Positions 52,590-64,000 of a stretch of DNA of 64,000 nucleotides are shown piece after piece. The notes under the pieces were generated by a model, which made no database searches, had not been told where the DNA came from, and saw only the letters and a list, made by a program, of their open reading frames with translations. The position numbers were made by a program, and so were the translations under genes. The DNA comes from Karalla daura (Eukaryota > Chordata > Actinopteri > Chaetodontiformes > Leiognathidae). The DNA lies in the NCBI GenBank assembly GCA_029224185.1, contig CM055188.1, forward strand, positions 8,170,497 to 8,234,496. The letters run 5' to 3'. How positions within the stretch are numbered: the first letter of the stretch is position 1; each line of letters opens with the position of its first letter.

Positions 52590-54420
52590 TTTTCTGTTTT
52601 GCTTTTTCTAATCCTTTCTATGACAAATCTTCCCAGTAGGTCTCTAAATATTAATGGTGCAAGGAACAAAAGTGCTGTGTTGTTTCAACAAGTTAGACAT
52701 TTGACTGTCTGCATTGCAGTAGTCACTGTCATGTTTGGATTGACTATACTGATGCTGACATTTTACATTCAAATTAAATTCAGGGAAGATTGCTTGTGGT
52801 AAAGGATGATATAGAGGAATGTTCCATAAGCATTACTGAGTCTTACATCACAAACTTAACATAAGGGTTAAGCAAGGCAGTATTTTATCAGTTTTGATAA
52901 AAGAGAAAAGTTTTTCTGGAGAAGAACTGTAACATAGAGTATCAGGAGAGTTGCTCACCAGTATGGAATATGCACTGCAGTTTGATAGGCTTTCCACAGA
53001 CTTTTTAAAATGGTTCTAGACCTCTATCAGGGCTTTTAGACTATAATTATTTTACGAACAGGGGTATCTTTTTGCTTCCTGTCAGTGGGCAGTGCTTAAG
53101 AACTGGAAGCAAGGGGCTCTGCTGTGCACTGGATGTACACTACCTGGCTAAAAAAAAGTCCTCCCAAAAAAAAAAAGTCACACTTAAATATTTCGTCTGA
53201 CTGCCTTTAGCTGGCATTGTTTCGATAAGCTTCTGCAATATCATTTAATTCCATCCAGTGTTGCAGTATTTTTTCACCAAGTTGTTAAATTGTCAATTCT
53301 CAATTGGATTCTCAATGGGGTTAAGCTCTGTACTCTGCGGTGGCCAGTTCAAGTGTGAAAATGATGTTTCATGCTTCCTGAACCACTCTTCCACAATTTG
53401 AGCCCTGACGAATCCTGCCATTGTCATCTTGGAATATGCCCGTGCCATCAAGGAAGAAAAATTCCATTGATGTAATAACCCGCTCATTCAGTACATTCAG
53501 GTACTCATTTTAACTCCCTCTCTGGCCACATACTGCAACCTGAACCTGACCAACTGCAGCATCCCCAGAGCACTACCTCCACAGGCTTGTACTGTAAGCA
53601 CATGGCATGGGGTTTACACAACTTCATCTGCATCTCTTCTTGGCGACTTTATTTTGGCCCGGGAGTGTATGTTCGTTTATCTCCAGATTTTTAACAAAAA
53701 AGTTTCAAAAACATCCTGAGCTGAACAGTTCATTCCAATTAGATATATTGTGTTCCTGACAGAATTATCATAGACAATATTTTTCTTGTACGGAACCTTT
53801 CAAGATGTTATAATGTGGACTGCAGAATTGTTTTTTGCATCAGAAGTTTTTTGAAACGGTGAACCACTTTTGTTTCCTAGGGCTTAAAGGTATGGTGGCG
53901 GATTTTTGGTTCAAGTTAAGTTGCTTGAGGGGAGAGCATCATCATCAGCTTGGTGAAGAAGGCCTCTGTGCAATGGAGATTGGCCAGGTTGCGCTATTTC
54001 TGGGCAGCTATATTTGGATTGCCTCAGTCATCTGTCACTTTCTGGACTATCCAGAAAGATGGAGGTATGAATAGATAGATAGATGAAAGTGGAATCAAAA
54101 CAGTGCACTCTAAACTTCACTCCAAGCACTAAGATAATATATTACAGTTGACATTTCACTTTTTTCTCTACTTATGCAGATGATAAAAATGTCTGTTTTA
54201 AGTCAGGGATGTTCTGTATTTACACACTATACATGTATGAGAAATATCTTGCAGGCGAACTTGGATAAAAGTGAAATTTTGCTGATTGGGAATTTGAGAG
54301 GCAGGATAGTGACTTATCTGCCTTTGGGGATTGACTGGGAAATGGAGTGATTTTGGGCAAACGGATTTCTTGGGAATTGGGAGAGAGTTCTGGAGGAGGT
54401 ACTTTCTTGTTTGGTATGCC
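52590..54420 (+). mobile_element. Degenerate L1/Tx1-type LINE
   Basis: A non-LTR retrotransposon remnant in sense orientation. It begins with the endonuclease start SLNINGARNK-AVLFQQV near 52645-52700. The reverse transcriptase follows after the inserted Tc1: YCVPDRIIIDNIFLVRNL from 53746, HQKFFETVNHFCF (motif A, with the usual catalytic D read as E) from about 53838, YADD at 54173-54184, and ANLDKSEILLIG at 54255-54290, followed by a stop near 54350. The endonuclease-RT spacing is shorter than in an intact element even after removing the Tc1, so parts are deleted. The 3' part may continue to about 55420, where AATAAATGACTTTGAAAA resembles a LINE tail, but I cannot support that stretch by motifs. 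Confidence 0.82.
53138..53650 (-). mobile_element. Tc1-like transposon remnant, nested in LINE
   Basis: Left terminus CACTACCTGGCTAAAAAAAA, flanked by TA at 53136-53137, is a typical fish Tc1 end. On the - strand the transposase tail reads ARAYSKMTMAGFVRAQIVEE, then WFRKHETSFSHLNWPPQS and TELNPIENPIEN, i.e. the catalytic-domain WPPQS-LNPIE block, with the last four residues duplicated. The + strand reads as the familiar antisense of this family up to about 53650 (GTCATCTTGGAATATGCCCG, then ACCTGACCAACTGCAGCA), where the match stops. The rest of the transposase and the other terminal repeat are missing. Confidence 0.88.
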
Positions 54421-56164
54421 GGCAGTGGTCCTTCATGAACCCTTGGCTGTGATGGGACATGGACATCAATTCAAAGTTTTTCCCTTTCACTCCCGACTAC
54501 CCAAAAAGGGTAGCGCTGGATGTGCAAATGTCCAAACTACTGTTGACCACCTCAACCTAAGCACTGACACATTGAGGACCAAACACACTGCCTCTGGTGA
54601 GAGGCACCACAGAAGTCAGCCAGAAGTCAGCTGGATCACCAGTGGCCAAAGCTCCGGCAAGAGGTGAGCAATCACCAGCAACATTTGCTTTAGAAGGAAG
54701 CAGGCAGTTATCACTACTGGTCCACTCTCCAGAAGGCAGAGGGTAGTCAGTTTCAGCTTTGTTCTTGAAGCAGGCAGGTGATCACCAGCAGCACCATCAA
54801 CCTGCACTCCAGGTGCCCGATATGCAGATCCATTGGAGGAGCCATTGTGCCACCTATCGCCTGCCATACCACTGAAGAAGACCTTGAACAGTTGTCTAGA
54901 TCTGCAGGAGGATGCCAGTGACATAAGAAGCCTGGAAAGGAGGAGGGGCCAGTGTTCCTGTGCCAGATGAACAGTCATGCCACTGTGAAAATGTGAAAGA
55001 ACATGTCTGGGGAGGAATGTGATTGTCTCCAAGCCTATGTTAAATTGTGTGGACACTTCTGTTGTATTTTGGAGACATGGATACTCCACCATGGTGAATA
55101 AAAGGATGTTTGATGCAACCTTCTTTGTGTGTCATTTGGTACTGGGTTCTGGGGTGTTGGGGTTTAGAGGGGGTTTGTAGTCTCTATATTTGCACGAGGA
55201 AAAAAGTATCAAGCCACTGATGAAGGTATTTTTGAAGACCTGTTTGTGGGGGGAGCTAAAAATCTTGCTTATTTTCAGGACTTTTATGCATATGGGATGC
55301 TGGAAGCATATGAATATCGGATGCTTGAAGGACTTCTGTTGTTCGTTTTCCTGTCCTTCACTGATTGTCCAAATTGGTTTGTTTTAGCTATTGAAATGGG
55401 TTAATAAATGACTTTGAAAACTCTCATGTCCTCTCTACTCTTTTCCTCTCCTCTCACCATGTCTATTTCTGTTCTGTCACATCTACCCTATACAGTGCCT
55501 CTTCATCACACTCACTCCTCTACAAGCACATAATGCACAGTACATGAACCTCTACTAAGGAGGTCTCCTTCCTCTCCTGCACAGTGATATATGCAGATTA
55601 AGAGCTCTAAAATGGAGAGAAGAGTGCCGTTGATGATGTGACAGACAGAATGTGATGGCCTGTTGGTCTTTATGCTGTGACCTCATCATCATGTTTTTCA
55701 GACTGCAAGCTGAGAGCAGAGTTGGTCCTGTCTCGTCACTTCATCTACTGCTCAGTGATTACAGCCATATTTTCATCCATTCACATGATTATAAAGTCAC
55801 ATAAAAAAACAAAACAAATACAGTATATGAGTAGTGTATAGTAAGTGCCATACACCACACACACAAGCTTCTAAACTGAGACACATCCCAGTATGTTCTG
55901 TGGCCTAATGAAAACCAGGTTGGTGGGGTAAATGGAGTGACTTAATCTGCAGAATCTTCAAAATCTCCTTCAGCCTCTTTTCTATAACTGTTGGAGCTTT
56001 GCATGCTTTCCACTTTGTGGTTTGTGGTTTCAGTTGGTTGCATCTGTAATTATTTCACAGAGGCAGCAGCATTGATTTGCTCTTTAATTGTCTTTATGAA
56101 ACGCATCATTTCGCAAGCCAACCCCCTCCACCCCATTTCCCTCCACCCACCCAAGCACTGATGA

Positions 56165-56198
56165 GTGGGGTGTGGGGTAGGGGGGTATAAAGGCTGGG
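56165..56198 (+). promoter_or_regulatory. G-rich block with TATAAAGG box
   Basis: G-runs of 4, 4 and 6 at 56167, 56174 and 56180 directly precede TATAAAGG at 56186-56193, with another GGG at 56196. Upstream to 56115 is C-rich (CCCCCTCCACCCCATTTCCC). The arrangement, GC/CACCC-type sequence just before a good TATA box, resembles a core promoter. No downstream first exon is evident, so function is unproven. Confidence 0.3.
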
Positions 56199-58439
56199 CT
56201 TTATCGTTGTGCTGGCTTTGCATCCCATTAGCAGCATGCGCCAGTGCCTGTCATCTTTCATAATCCAGTCGTCTGTACTGGAAGCAGTCTTATGTGACTG
56301 AGCTACCTAAAGCATACTTTTACAATGCTTTTATTACATGGGACATATCGAGTTTTGTTTAACTAGACTCTCATTCTCTGATTACTTTCTTCTGGAATTC
56401 CCAGATGTTCAGTTGCCTGTGTGGAAACAGTCAAATAGGAAATGCATACAAGTTGGATGAACACATTTAAGAGAGCTATACATATAAATTGACTTGTAGC
56501 AAAAGTGTTTACATAAATCTATTTGCATAGAAGCTTCACAAAATACTGTGTCAGTGCTGAAACTCAGTCACACTAAACTGAAGGCCTTTATTCAAACAAC
56601 AACAACCTTCTTTTATTGTCTGTTTTGATTTGAGTCATTGGTGTGGTGGGTTAATGAGGACCTGTGAGTGCAGTTAAGTGTTGTAATGAGGCCCCTGCCC
56701 CACTCTGTCTCACTGGGTCACAATAAGACTGCCACCCCAGCCCTTGGCTTCTCCGCTTCCCCTGCAGTGAGGTCCTGGCGGAAATTGGGGGGCTCTGCAC
56801 CCTCTCCACTGAAGTGGCCGTCACTTTGGATTAGGCAGTGAGAGTTCCCGTCAGAGGGAGCTGTGAAAAGAACTCAACTCTTGCTTGCCCCCTCTCCAGT
56901 CTCCCACCTTCTCCCTTCACCCCGCAAAACCAGGCTGGCCCCTGGGACACAGGATTGCAGTTTTGTAGTGCAGTCGCTACAGGGCTGGGGTCACAGCGAC
57001 CAGGAGCCCATAATTGCATCTGGTTTGAGAGGCCTGGAGGTTACATAAACATCATGTCATCCTTAATTACCTCAGGCAGTTCTGTGCCTGCTTCTTAGGC
57101 TGAGAATGAGAGAACTACATGGAGAAAAGGAAGAATATAATGTAGGTAAATGTGTGTTCATCATCAACTGCTTAAGTTCAGTTTGGCTCAGGAGCTAACG
57201 TGTACATTGAAAGCAACAAATAATTTGTAAATGGAACATAAACAGTGTAAAACTGTGTCTAGTATTCTGTGTTAATGGCTTATGTCTTCAGCAATGACTT
57301 GTTGGTGTGGGAGGTGGGGGCAGGGGGCAGAAATGGTGTGAGATGTGAGCAAAACATCTCATTCACCAGACCCAATCAAGCACCCAGTGCACTCTGTTAC
57401 CAGAGGGCTTATCCTCCTACTCTGTAAGTGGTTGCCAACATTTCCTTCACGATAAATAATGTGATTGCACTGGAAAGTGTGGTGCTTGATTACAGTGTTA
57501 TGCCACACAAAATGAGATGGCATGATGAATGGCGATTGCACATCGCACACTGCACACACTTTATAAGCATAAGACTAATTTCCCGAAAACCTGTATTGGG
57601 TAGAAAAAGCAGTGGCCTTGAAGCTCCTCCAAGCTTGTTGACAATACGGAGCCACCTATTTTATCTCTGTCTATAAAATGTTGCTCTTTGGATGACATTA
57701 AATGAGCAGAGACAGAGTTGTAAACGGGATTTTTTCTAGCTGGGACTGAAGGTGAAAACCAATGTGTATCTAGGTGTTACAGTGAATTAACTTGGGATGA
57801 CAAGTGAGACAGTGCTGACATAAAACCAGTCTCACACATAAGGTAACTCGGGGGGAGGAGGGGTCAGATTTAGATGTGCCATTGCATTTCACATTTGCCA
57901 AGAAATATTTTTGAGGTGACTGACATTTATGACACTGGGGTGTAGAGATTGAACTTGTCTCAACTTTTTTATGAACAGTATTGTCGACACACAACAAAAA
58001 AACATGCAAAAAACAAACCCAAGTACTCAGGTATCTCATAAATTATGTTTTAATTCTTTCTTTAATTCTTTAATTTGTCTGTGAAAACTTGGGGTGCTGA
58101 AAGAAGTGTTTTATTTTGTTTTGTTCATCTGCTCATTGATGGAGATGAAAAGCAGATGTAAATTATTTCCCTAAAGCAAAGTGAGTGACTGTGCTGTCAC
58201 ACTGGCTTTTACATCCTGTTAAAAGATACAAAATACATTAATTATTTACAGATTAAAAAGGTAACCAAAAGTCTGTATAATTGGATCTACAGTAATTGTT
58301 GGTGAAACAGTCCATGGTCCAACAACAAGGTCAAATAACTCCTTTTCTCTATTCCCTGTCCAAGCCCCACCTTTAGCTGCCTTACTGTATGTTAAATGTT
58401 AAATGATGTTCAAAGTCAGTCAAATTTCAGCAGGAAATC

Positions 58440-59800
58440 CCAAACACTCCTCTCCATGGCACCTTCTACTCCTCAGAAAAGATCTTCTCAAGTCAACTCA
58501 GAAAGCCGAGACATATGATCTTTCTAGCATATCCAGAGGTCTCCCTCTGGATCTTTTCCAGGATGGGCATGCCTGAAACATCTTCTCAGGGAGGAGATAA
58601 ATGCCCAATCTCGTCAGCTGGCATCTCTTGAGATGAAAGAGCAGTGACTCTACACTGAGCACCTCACTTCTCTGTCCACCTGGTGGCGAAAACTGCCATT
58701 TGTACCTGTAATCTCATTCCTCTGGTCATTACCCATAACTCATTGGCATAGGTGATGGTTGGAACGTAGACGTAATGGTAAATTCAGAGCTTTGTGTAGT
58801 GACTATCTATTTCATTACCACCATGGACTGGTACAGCATTCACATCTCTATGGAGCAGTAGGTTCAGAAGCAGACAAACTCTCCTCTCTAGTACCCTTGT
58901 GTAAACTTTCTCTGGGAGACAAAGTGTTGTGATCCTGCTATAGCTGGAGCACATCCCTCTTGTTCACTGCACCAGTCTCTTTGTACACTGTACCCATCAT
59001 CCACACAGTGTATGCTCAGCTTTTCTCTTTACCAGTGAAGACATATGGCAGCAGATCAGCTGGTATGACTACAAAGACAATTCATGATGCATGACCTTCA
59101 CCATTCTGGCGCAAAGTGCACCAGTGGACTCAAGATCAAGCAGGCCACTCCTTCCAACCACATCCCTCCGGGTGGTGCTGTCACTACCCTTGTAGGCAGT
59201 GTAGGCCTGTGTAAGAAGAATGATTCCCTACAGGGTTGCTTTCCAGCTCCTAGTACTCTAGAAAAGATGGGTTCTTTGAAATATTGTTGGGAGCATAAGC
59301 ACTCACAACAGTCTAAATCTTTTCCCTGACCTGAATGTGCAGAGAAGGATCACTTTTATTCAGTGGGGTGAACTTGAATATGAGAACAGAAAGAGCTGGG
59401 GAGCTATGAGTAAGCCCAAACCTGCTCTACCCAGCGAAATAGTTTGTCCATTTAGAAGGTTAGTTCTGGAACCATAGCTATGCATAGATTGTATTTAATG
59501 TGAACCTCTCAGCCTTTTGAAACCTCAAGGCTGGGCTCCTTTTGTCACCTGACGTTCCATGTCCCTGTTGCCCGTTTTAATTAAGTTAAGTTAAGTGGAG
59601 ATCGGATAGTCAAAGGTAAAACTTTTTTTTGCTGCAATGGAAATCTGTGGCTCCTTCTGTGGGTAATGGGCCTAAAGGAGGACAGACCCTTTAGCCTCAT
59701 GGATGAAGGCCCACCCACCAGGGGGTCACTGGTAGGCTCTTTCCCTTGACCTTGCTTCAGGGGGCAAGGGAGGTGGCCCGAAACCCGAAACACTCAGCCG
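58440..59800 (-). mobile_element. Collapsed non-LTR LINE (endonuclease start plus RT end)
   Basis: Read on the - strand, 59800-59230 corresponds to the 5' part of a common fish LINE with AP endonuclease: the CCCACCCACCAGG leader, a WNV-like start near 59550 (DVPWNVR), a GVGL-IAP-like part near 59400 and the CAYAPN-S-YP-like part near 59300, all with stops and shifts. 58980-58440 corresponds to the far C-terminal end, where the family reads VYVPTLTYGHELWVMTER and then FLRRVAG; here the homologous bases lie at about 58790-58690, heavily mutated. The RT core with its catalytic motifs is missing, so the copy is internally deleted. I leave the clade unassigned. Confidence 0.7.
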
Positions 59801-60310
59801 ACCCCTACCCAGGGCCACTATCAGCAGAAGTGTCCAGGCCAGCCACACCTCAACAGCCTTGTTCCAGCACTGGAGCAACCAGACCCTGGGAGGGAGAGAA
59901 AAGCGGAGGGTTACTGTTAGTTGCAGGGAGTGAGCAACCTGTGTAATGGTGGGCGTAGCTGTTGGCTTCCAGCGCAGAACTGCCATCCTGCCACCCCCTG
60001 ATGGTCCTTCCCCTGTTGCCAGGCAGAACAGAACTGGTACTGATGGTCCATACAGGAGTGGCCTACCCAGTCAGAGAGGGTTGAAGCCACTGAAACTGGC
60101 CCCACCTGCTCTTTATTGGGCTCTTCTGGCTCAGGCACAGTACACAGCTCATTAAGCTGGAGCTCCTCATGCTCATTCGGTGGGGTCTCCTCAGATGCAG
60201 CCAGCACACTGGATGTTTTATGGTGGGCGTATTGGCAAATTCAGCTCACCTGCTGAGCCCAGTCAGCCCAAATGTCCCTGGCTATACCTGGGCTGGCCTG
60301 GCCCCGCCTC
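59800..60310. other. GC-rich block of unknown origin
   Basis: Clearly richer in G and C than the rest of intron 5 and open in several frames on both strands (up to 96 codons), but without any recognisable domain. It directly follows the 5' end of the - strand LINE, so it may be that element's 5' UTR or an older repeat; I cannot decide. Confidence 0.4.
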
Positions 60311-61337
60311 CAAAAAGGCTAGGACCGCTATGACCTTCCACAGTTTTGGTTTGGTTTGCAAGGCCTTATCTAATTCAGTCATGCATAAGATTGTACTCAG
60401 TTAACACACACATTAGCAACTGGGTTACGTCTAAATTGACAAAGAGCTGCTGGAACTTGCTCCCACTCTGCACATCCATTCAACTATGTTGAAGCTGTCA
60501 GTAGTATTAGATAACATAATTCTGTATAAAAAACATTTGTCATCTGTAGGCATCATTTATACCTATATGAAGGCAGCAAAGCATGTTTAAAACTCGGTGG
60601 ATTACAGCAACTAACGGATGATAATGGTAATTCAAATTTTAAATCCAGATAATTTACTGCAGTTTAATGCTGCTGTATCATCAATTTCAGTGAATAAAAG
60701 AGAGATTATCCACATGAATGTAAACCATCAGTATTCTGCAAGGGAATTCAGCAATGCTTGACAAATAAATAAGATGCCATATTGCTTTCTATAGTGGCTG
60801 CATATATTAGATTCCAAAGGACATATTTGTTTAGATATTTCATTAACTCAAGGTGAGCTGTGGCATTTGCTAATGCTATCAAGAAGCAGAGCGTCTGCCT
60901 TGGTTTCTTATCAGGTGAACTGTCTGATAGTGAACCGCATTATTCACAAGATGGGGGTGCAACTGCAGACCGCCTTTTCATATGGTCATGGGAAGATTTA
61001 TGACTTAATTATTGTCCAAATTGCCCAGGACCACTGTAACCAGGCTGCTGGGGACTATGCGTCTCCACTGAGCTGTGGTGTGAAAAGCACTGGTCCAGAG
61101 CCAGGTGGGACTACCAGAATGTGTTGATGAAGGAGCAGGCAAATATGGCTGTAGATTTAACAGTTGACAATGTCATTAGCTCTAAAAGGTTGTGTGTTCT
61201 CCAGGAGAACATTTGTGACAGTAACATTTTTTTAATTTAATTATCTGTGTTTTTTCTCATGCCCGGTAATAAGGGACTTTATACCTAAGAGAAGTAGAAC
61301 AGAACATAGCTGATGCATGAAAACAGATTTACTTTAT

Positions 61338-61595
61338 CATTTTGGACTTTTCAGTATACAAATGGGGCTTTGAAGAAATTTCCTTCCCTTTTAACAAAAA
61401 AATATTAAAAATATGAAAATCAAACCGAAAACACCACCCTATAGCAGGGAGGACCACTGTCGGGCGGTCATTTGTACACTTATAAACAGTCGTTAATTTT
61501 AATATTATGTTAAAACAGTTATGAAGGGGGGGGACTTCTAAGATACGAAAGCTCCTGTGCAACGAAAATTAATTTTGTATCTCCAGGTTTCAATG
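61338..61595 (-). mobile_element. MITE, copy 2 (inverted relative to copy 1)
   Basis: A 258-bp relative of the element at 224-472, in opposite orientation. Read on the - strand it starts CATTGAAACC-TGGAGATAC, then ACAAAATTAATT, and later ACGACTGTTTATAAGTGTAC and AATATTTTTTTGTTAAAA, in the same order as copy 1. TA follows its end at 61596-61597. The distal terminus near 61338-61360 is badly eroded. A run of 8 G at 61527-61534 is private to this copy. Confidence 0.7.
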
Positions 61596-64000
61596 TATAG
61601 GTAGTAAATGAACAACGCCAGATCAGAGAACTGGAGTGGGCAAGGGCACCATTAACATAGTTAACTAATTCAGGCTGCTTGGTTATCTGCAAAATACAGA
61701 TTTAGGTATGTGAAAGAATGGAGGAAGGGCTAAAGAGGCTGAGTGTCAGACAGGGACCACCAATCTACATGGCGTGCAGTGAGACAGTGACAGAAGGTGA
61801 TAAGAATGCTACATATGGTGGGTGCCAGTGTAGGTCAGCCAGACAGACAGATAGGAGGCCGCAGCATGCACCTGGAGCCCAGTCTTGACAGAACCTTGAG
61901 ACAAGGCTGCTCTGCTAGCAAGGCAGCAAGTCACACATTAATTGCATTCCTGCTACTGCTGATGCAGAGCAACCTGTTTACGAACACAGATTTAGACAAA
62001 CACTGCAGCAGAGGGAGATTGAGATATCTTAGTGTTAAAGTCTGTGGATAGAAGACTGCAGGTTGCTTGGATGCTAAGGCTCATCAGATAACCTGTGCAT
62101 GTAATATGAATTTGATTATGAGTCCCCAGAAGAGAATTAGGACATGGATTTTCAAAATTAGTGAAGTAATTGATCATGTTCATAAATCATTCAGTAGCCA
62201 TGTGCTCTTCTTTCCCAGCTTAAATTATACTCATCCCTTTCTTCAGGATGTGATGTGAGGTTTAAAGTCTGTGCAGAGAGGAGAGGAATAGATTATGCAC
62301 ATTGCATGCTTATGAATCCAGGTTAAAAGGCCATGATCTTTTGGCCCAGTGGGCTGTAAAATGGAACATAATGTGAATATACAATTAATTATTGTTGAGT
62401 GCATTAGCTTTACACTGATATGCTTTAATAATAAATACATTTTCTTCTTACACAGTAAAGCATGCTGACCGCAACAATTTAAAAACTGAATAGATGAAGG
62501 GAAAAAGCAAAAAGCTGTTTTTTAAAACTTCACCCATTAAGAAAATGGATCTCTCAGCTTCTGGGAAACATGCATTGAAGTTACTGTGGTGACAACCAGT
62601 ATTAAGAGTTCCTTTTAGCAACGATGCAGAACAGTTTCATTGTCTTACCACTGACAAACTGCTTCCTCATACTCACATGTCACTAATGCCTCTCATTTTT
62701 TTAGTATAATCCAGATTCACTACATAAATCACACTGATCATGTGATCTGCATCCACCATCATCCTCTCTAAGGTTTATGTGTAAATTGGGGTCAGGAACT
62801 TTATAAGCAGAGATGATCTTTTATAATCCTTGCTATTGTGTGCTACTGTTTGCAACAGTACTCTGACTATGCAGATAAGCAAGACCTTAACATTAAGCCA
62901 TAAGTCACTGCTGTGCATTGAAATAGAAATGGAACAGATGTACTATATATAAATTCCAAGTCTTATTTATGTTTTAAAAATGTTGCTTTTGGTGGGGTTA
63001 GGAGGTTTTGAGTCTGACGATGTAATATGAACATTTGGTGAATTAACATTCATGAGCACATTGCTTGATGCATTAGTCCACTAGTCACTGGAGCCCCATC
63101 AAACTTTTCATATGAGATAATATTAGGTGTACTTTTGTGAATTTGTTTCTCAGTGTTTAAATTAAGACGCATCAAACATCAACTGTAGTCCTTCATCATG
63201 TTGTTGCACTAGGAACTGTCATCATAAAAGCACCTTTTTGAAACTACCATTCAGCTGTGTTCTTACCCTGTCACAATAGAGATTCTAACTCTATAAAACA
63301 AAGTCACAACAAATGTGGGCTTCCCACACTTGTCGTTCCAACATTGTAGAATACTGACTTGCATTATGTGGTTTGTCTTTTTGTCCTTTCAGATGCAAGT
63401 TATTTGACTGCAGCAAAGCAACTTGCTGATTAAACAGAGTCCAGTTTCCCTCAAAACTGTGTGCATTGGTGAAACATGTGCCATGTGGGACACAGTGTTC
63501 TTCAGAAACTGCCTTTTTATGGATTTTTTTTACATTTTCTTTATTGAAACACTGTAATTTGTTTATAACATGTATTAGGTGAGATTTGCCACAAAATATG
63601 TCCTTTGCAAGTCTGAAAATTAGAAATCTTCACAAGCCTTGAAGAGCCTATTTTAAAATTAGCTTATGGTGTATGAATGTATAGATGGGTGTATTAGAGT
63701 CTTCAGTCTTTTCCAGTGCAGATGGTTTAAAGCTTGATGAACTGAAATCTCACTTTTGTAGCTTTACTGCACTGGAAAATCTTTATAGATGTAAAACCCA
63801 CAATCCTTTGCAGCTGGAGAAATGGGGCAGGCAGCCAGCATGCTTAAAGTAAATGCAAATAGGGGCCTCACCCCTTTAAGACAGCCCAATACACCGCTCA
63901 TAAATGGACGGCAGGCTGAGGGAGCAGAGTAGTGGCAGCCTGTTTGGGAGGCTGCCTGGTAGAGGACCAGGTGGTTTGGGCCCTTTGGGAGAGAGTGCAC

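Larger units (their letters stand above)
49451..64000 (+). other. ephb2: ephb2 intron 5, 5' part
   Basis: At least 14550 bp from GTAAGT at 49451 to the window edge; no exon 6 (second FN3) is recognisable. It contains a 285-bp pyrimidine array, an IS630/mariner-type transposon, an L1/Tx1-like LINE with a Tc1 inserted, a - strand LINE remnant, a GC-rich block and a second MITE copy. The stretches 55430-58430, 60310-61330 and 61600-64000 look unique, apart from a TATA/G-rich block near 56165-56198. Confidence 0.9.

Noticed and set aside
49451..64000. Search for ephb2 exon 6 (second FN3)
   Set aside because: No frame with FN3 residues and flanking AG/GT was recognised; exon 6 is taken to lie beyond the window.

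Overview
This is a vertebrate, almost certainly teleost fish, genomic window. It is AT-rich, has long introns, short exons with GT-AG borders, many simple repeats, and fish-type transposons (L2-like and L1/Tx1-like LINEs, Tc1, IS630/mariner-type, a small MITE). There are no bacterial-style genes, operons, CRISPR arrays or viral genomes in it.

One host gene is supported, on the + strand: the Eph receptor tyrosine kinase ephb2 (a or b copy not resolved). The window starts inside intron 1 and ends inside intron 5. Four exons are visible: exon 2 (10630-10709, mature N-terminus), exon 3 (21854-22538, ephrin-binding domain and start of the cysteine-rich region), exon 4 (45988-46143, rest of the cysteine-rich/EGF-like region) and exon 5 (49115-49450, first fibronectin III domain). 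The phases join cleanly (1-0, 0-1, 1-1, 1-1) into about 418 residues of ectodomain. Exon 1 (start codon, signal peptide), the second FN3, membrane segment, kinase, SAM and PDZ-binding end lie outside.

Intron 1 (to 10629) holds a 249-bp MITE, a TG tract and otherwise unremarkable sequence. Intron 2 (10710-21853) holds a broken + strand L2-like LINE (about 13010-15680) and an ACTT tetranucleotide array. Intron 3 (22539-45987) is mostly unique, with several microsatellites, a very strong G-quadruplex motif on the - strand at 27071-27092 and a textbook RFX X-box at 37793-37806. Intron 4 (46144-49114) is short and unique. Intron 5 (from 49451) begins with a 285-bp pure pyrimidine tract only 47 bp after the exon 5 donor. 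It then becomes a transposon graveyard: an IS630/mariner-type DNA transposon, an L1/Tx1-like LINE interrupted by a Tc1 remnant, a - strand LINE reduced to its endonuclease and RT ends, and a second, inverted copy of the intron 1 MITE.

I did not find an undescribed multi-gene system. The most useful leads are the five-codon extension at the exon 2/3 junction, the giant pyrimidine tract beside the frame-neutral exon 5, the intronic G4 and X-box motifs, and the paired MITEs. Homology statements come from recognising family motifs by eye; no alignment or database search was run.
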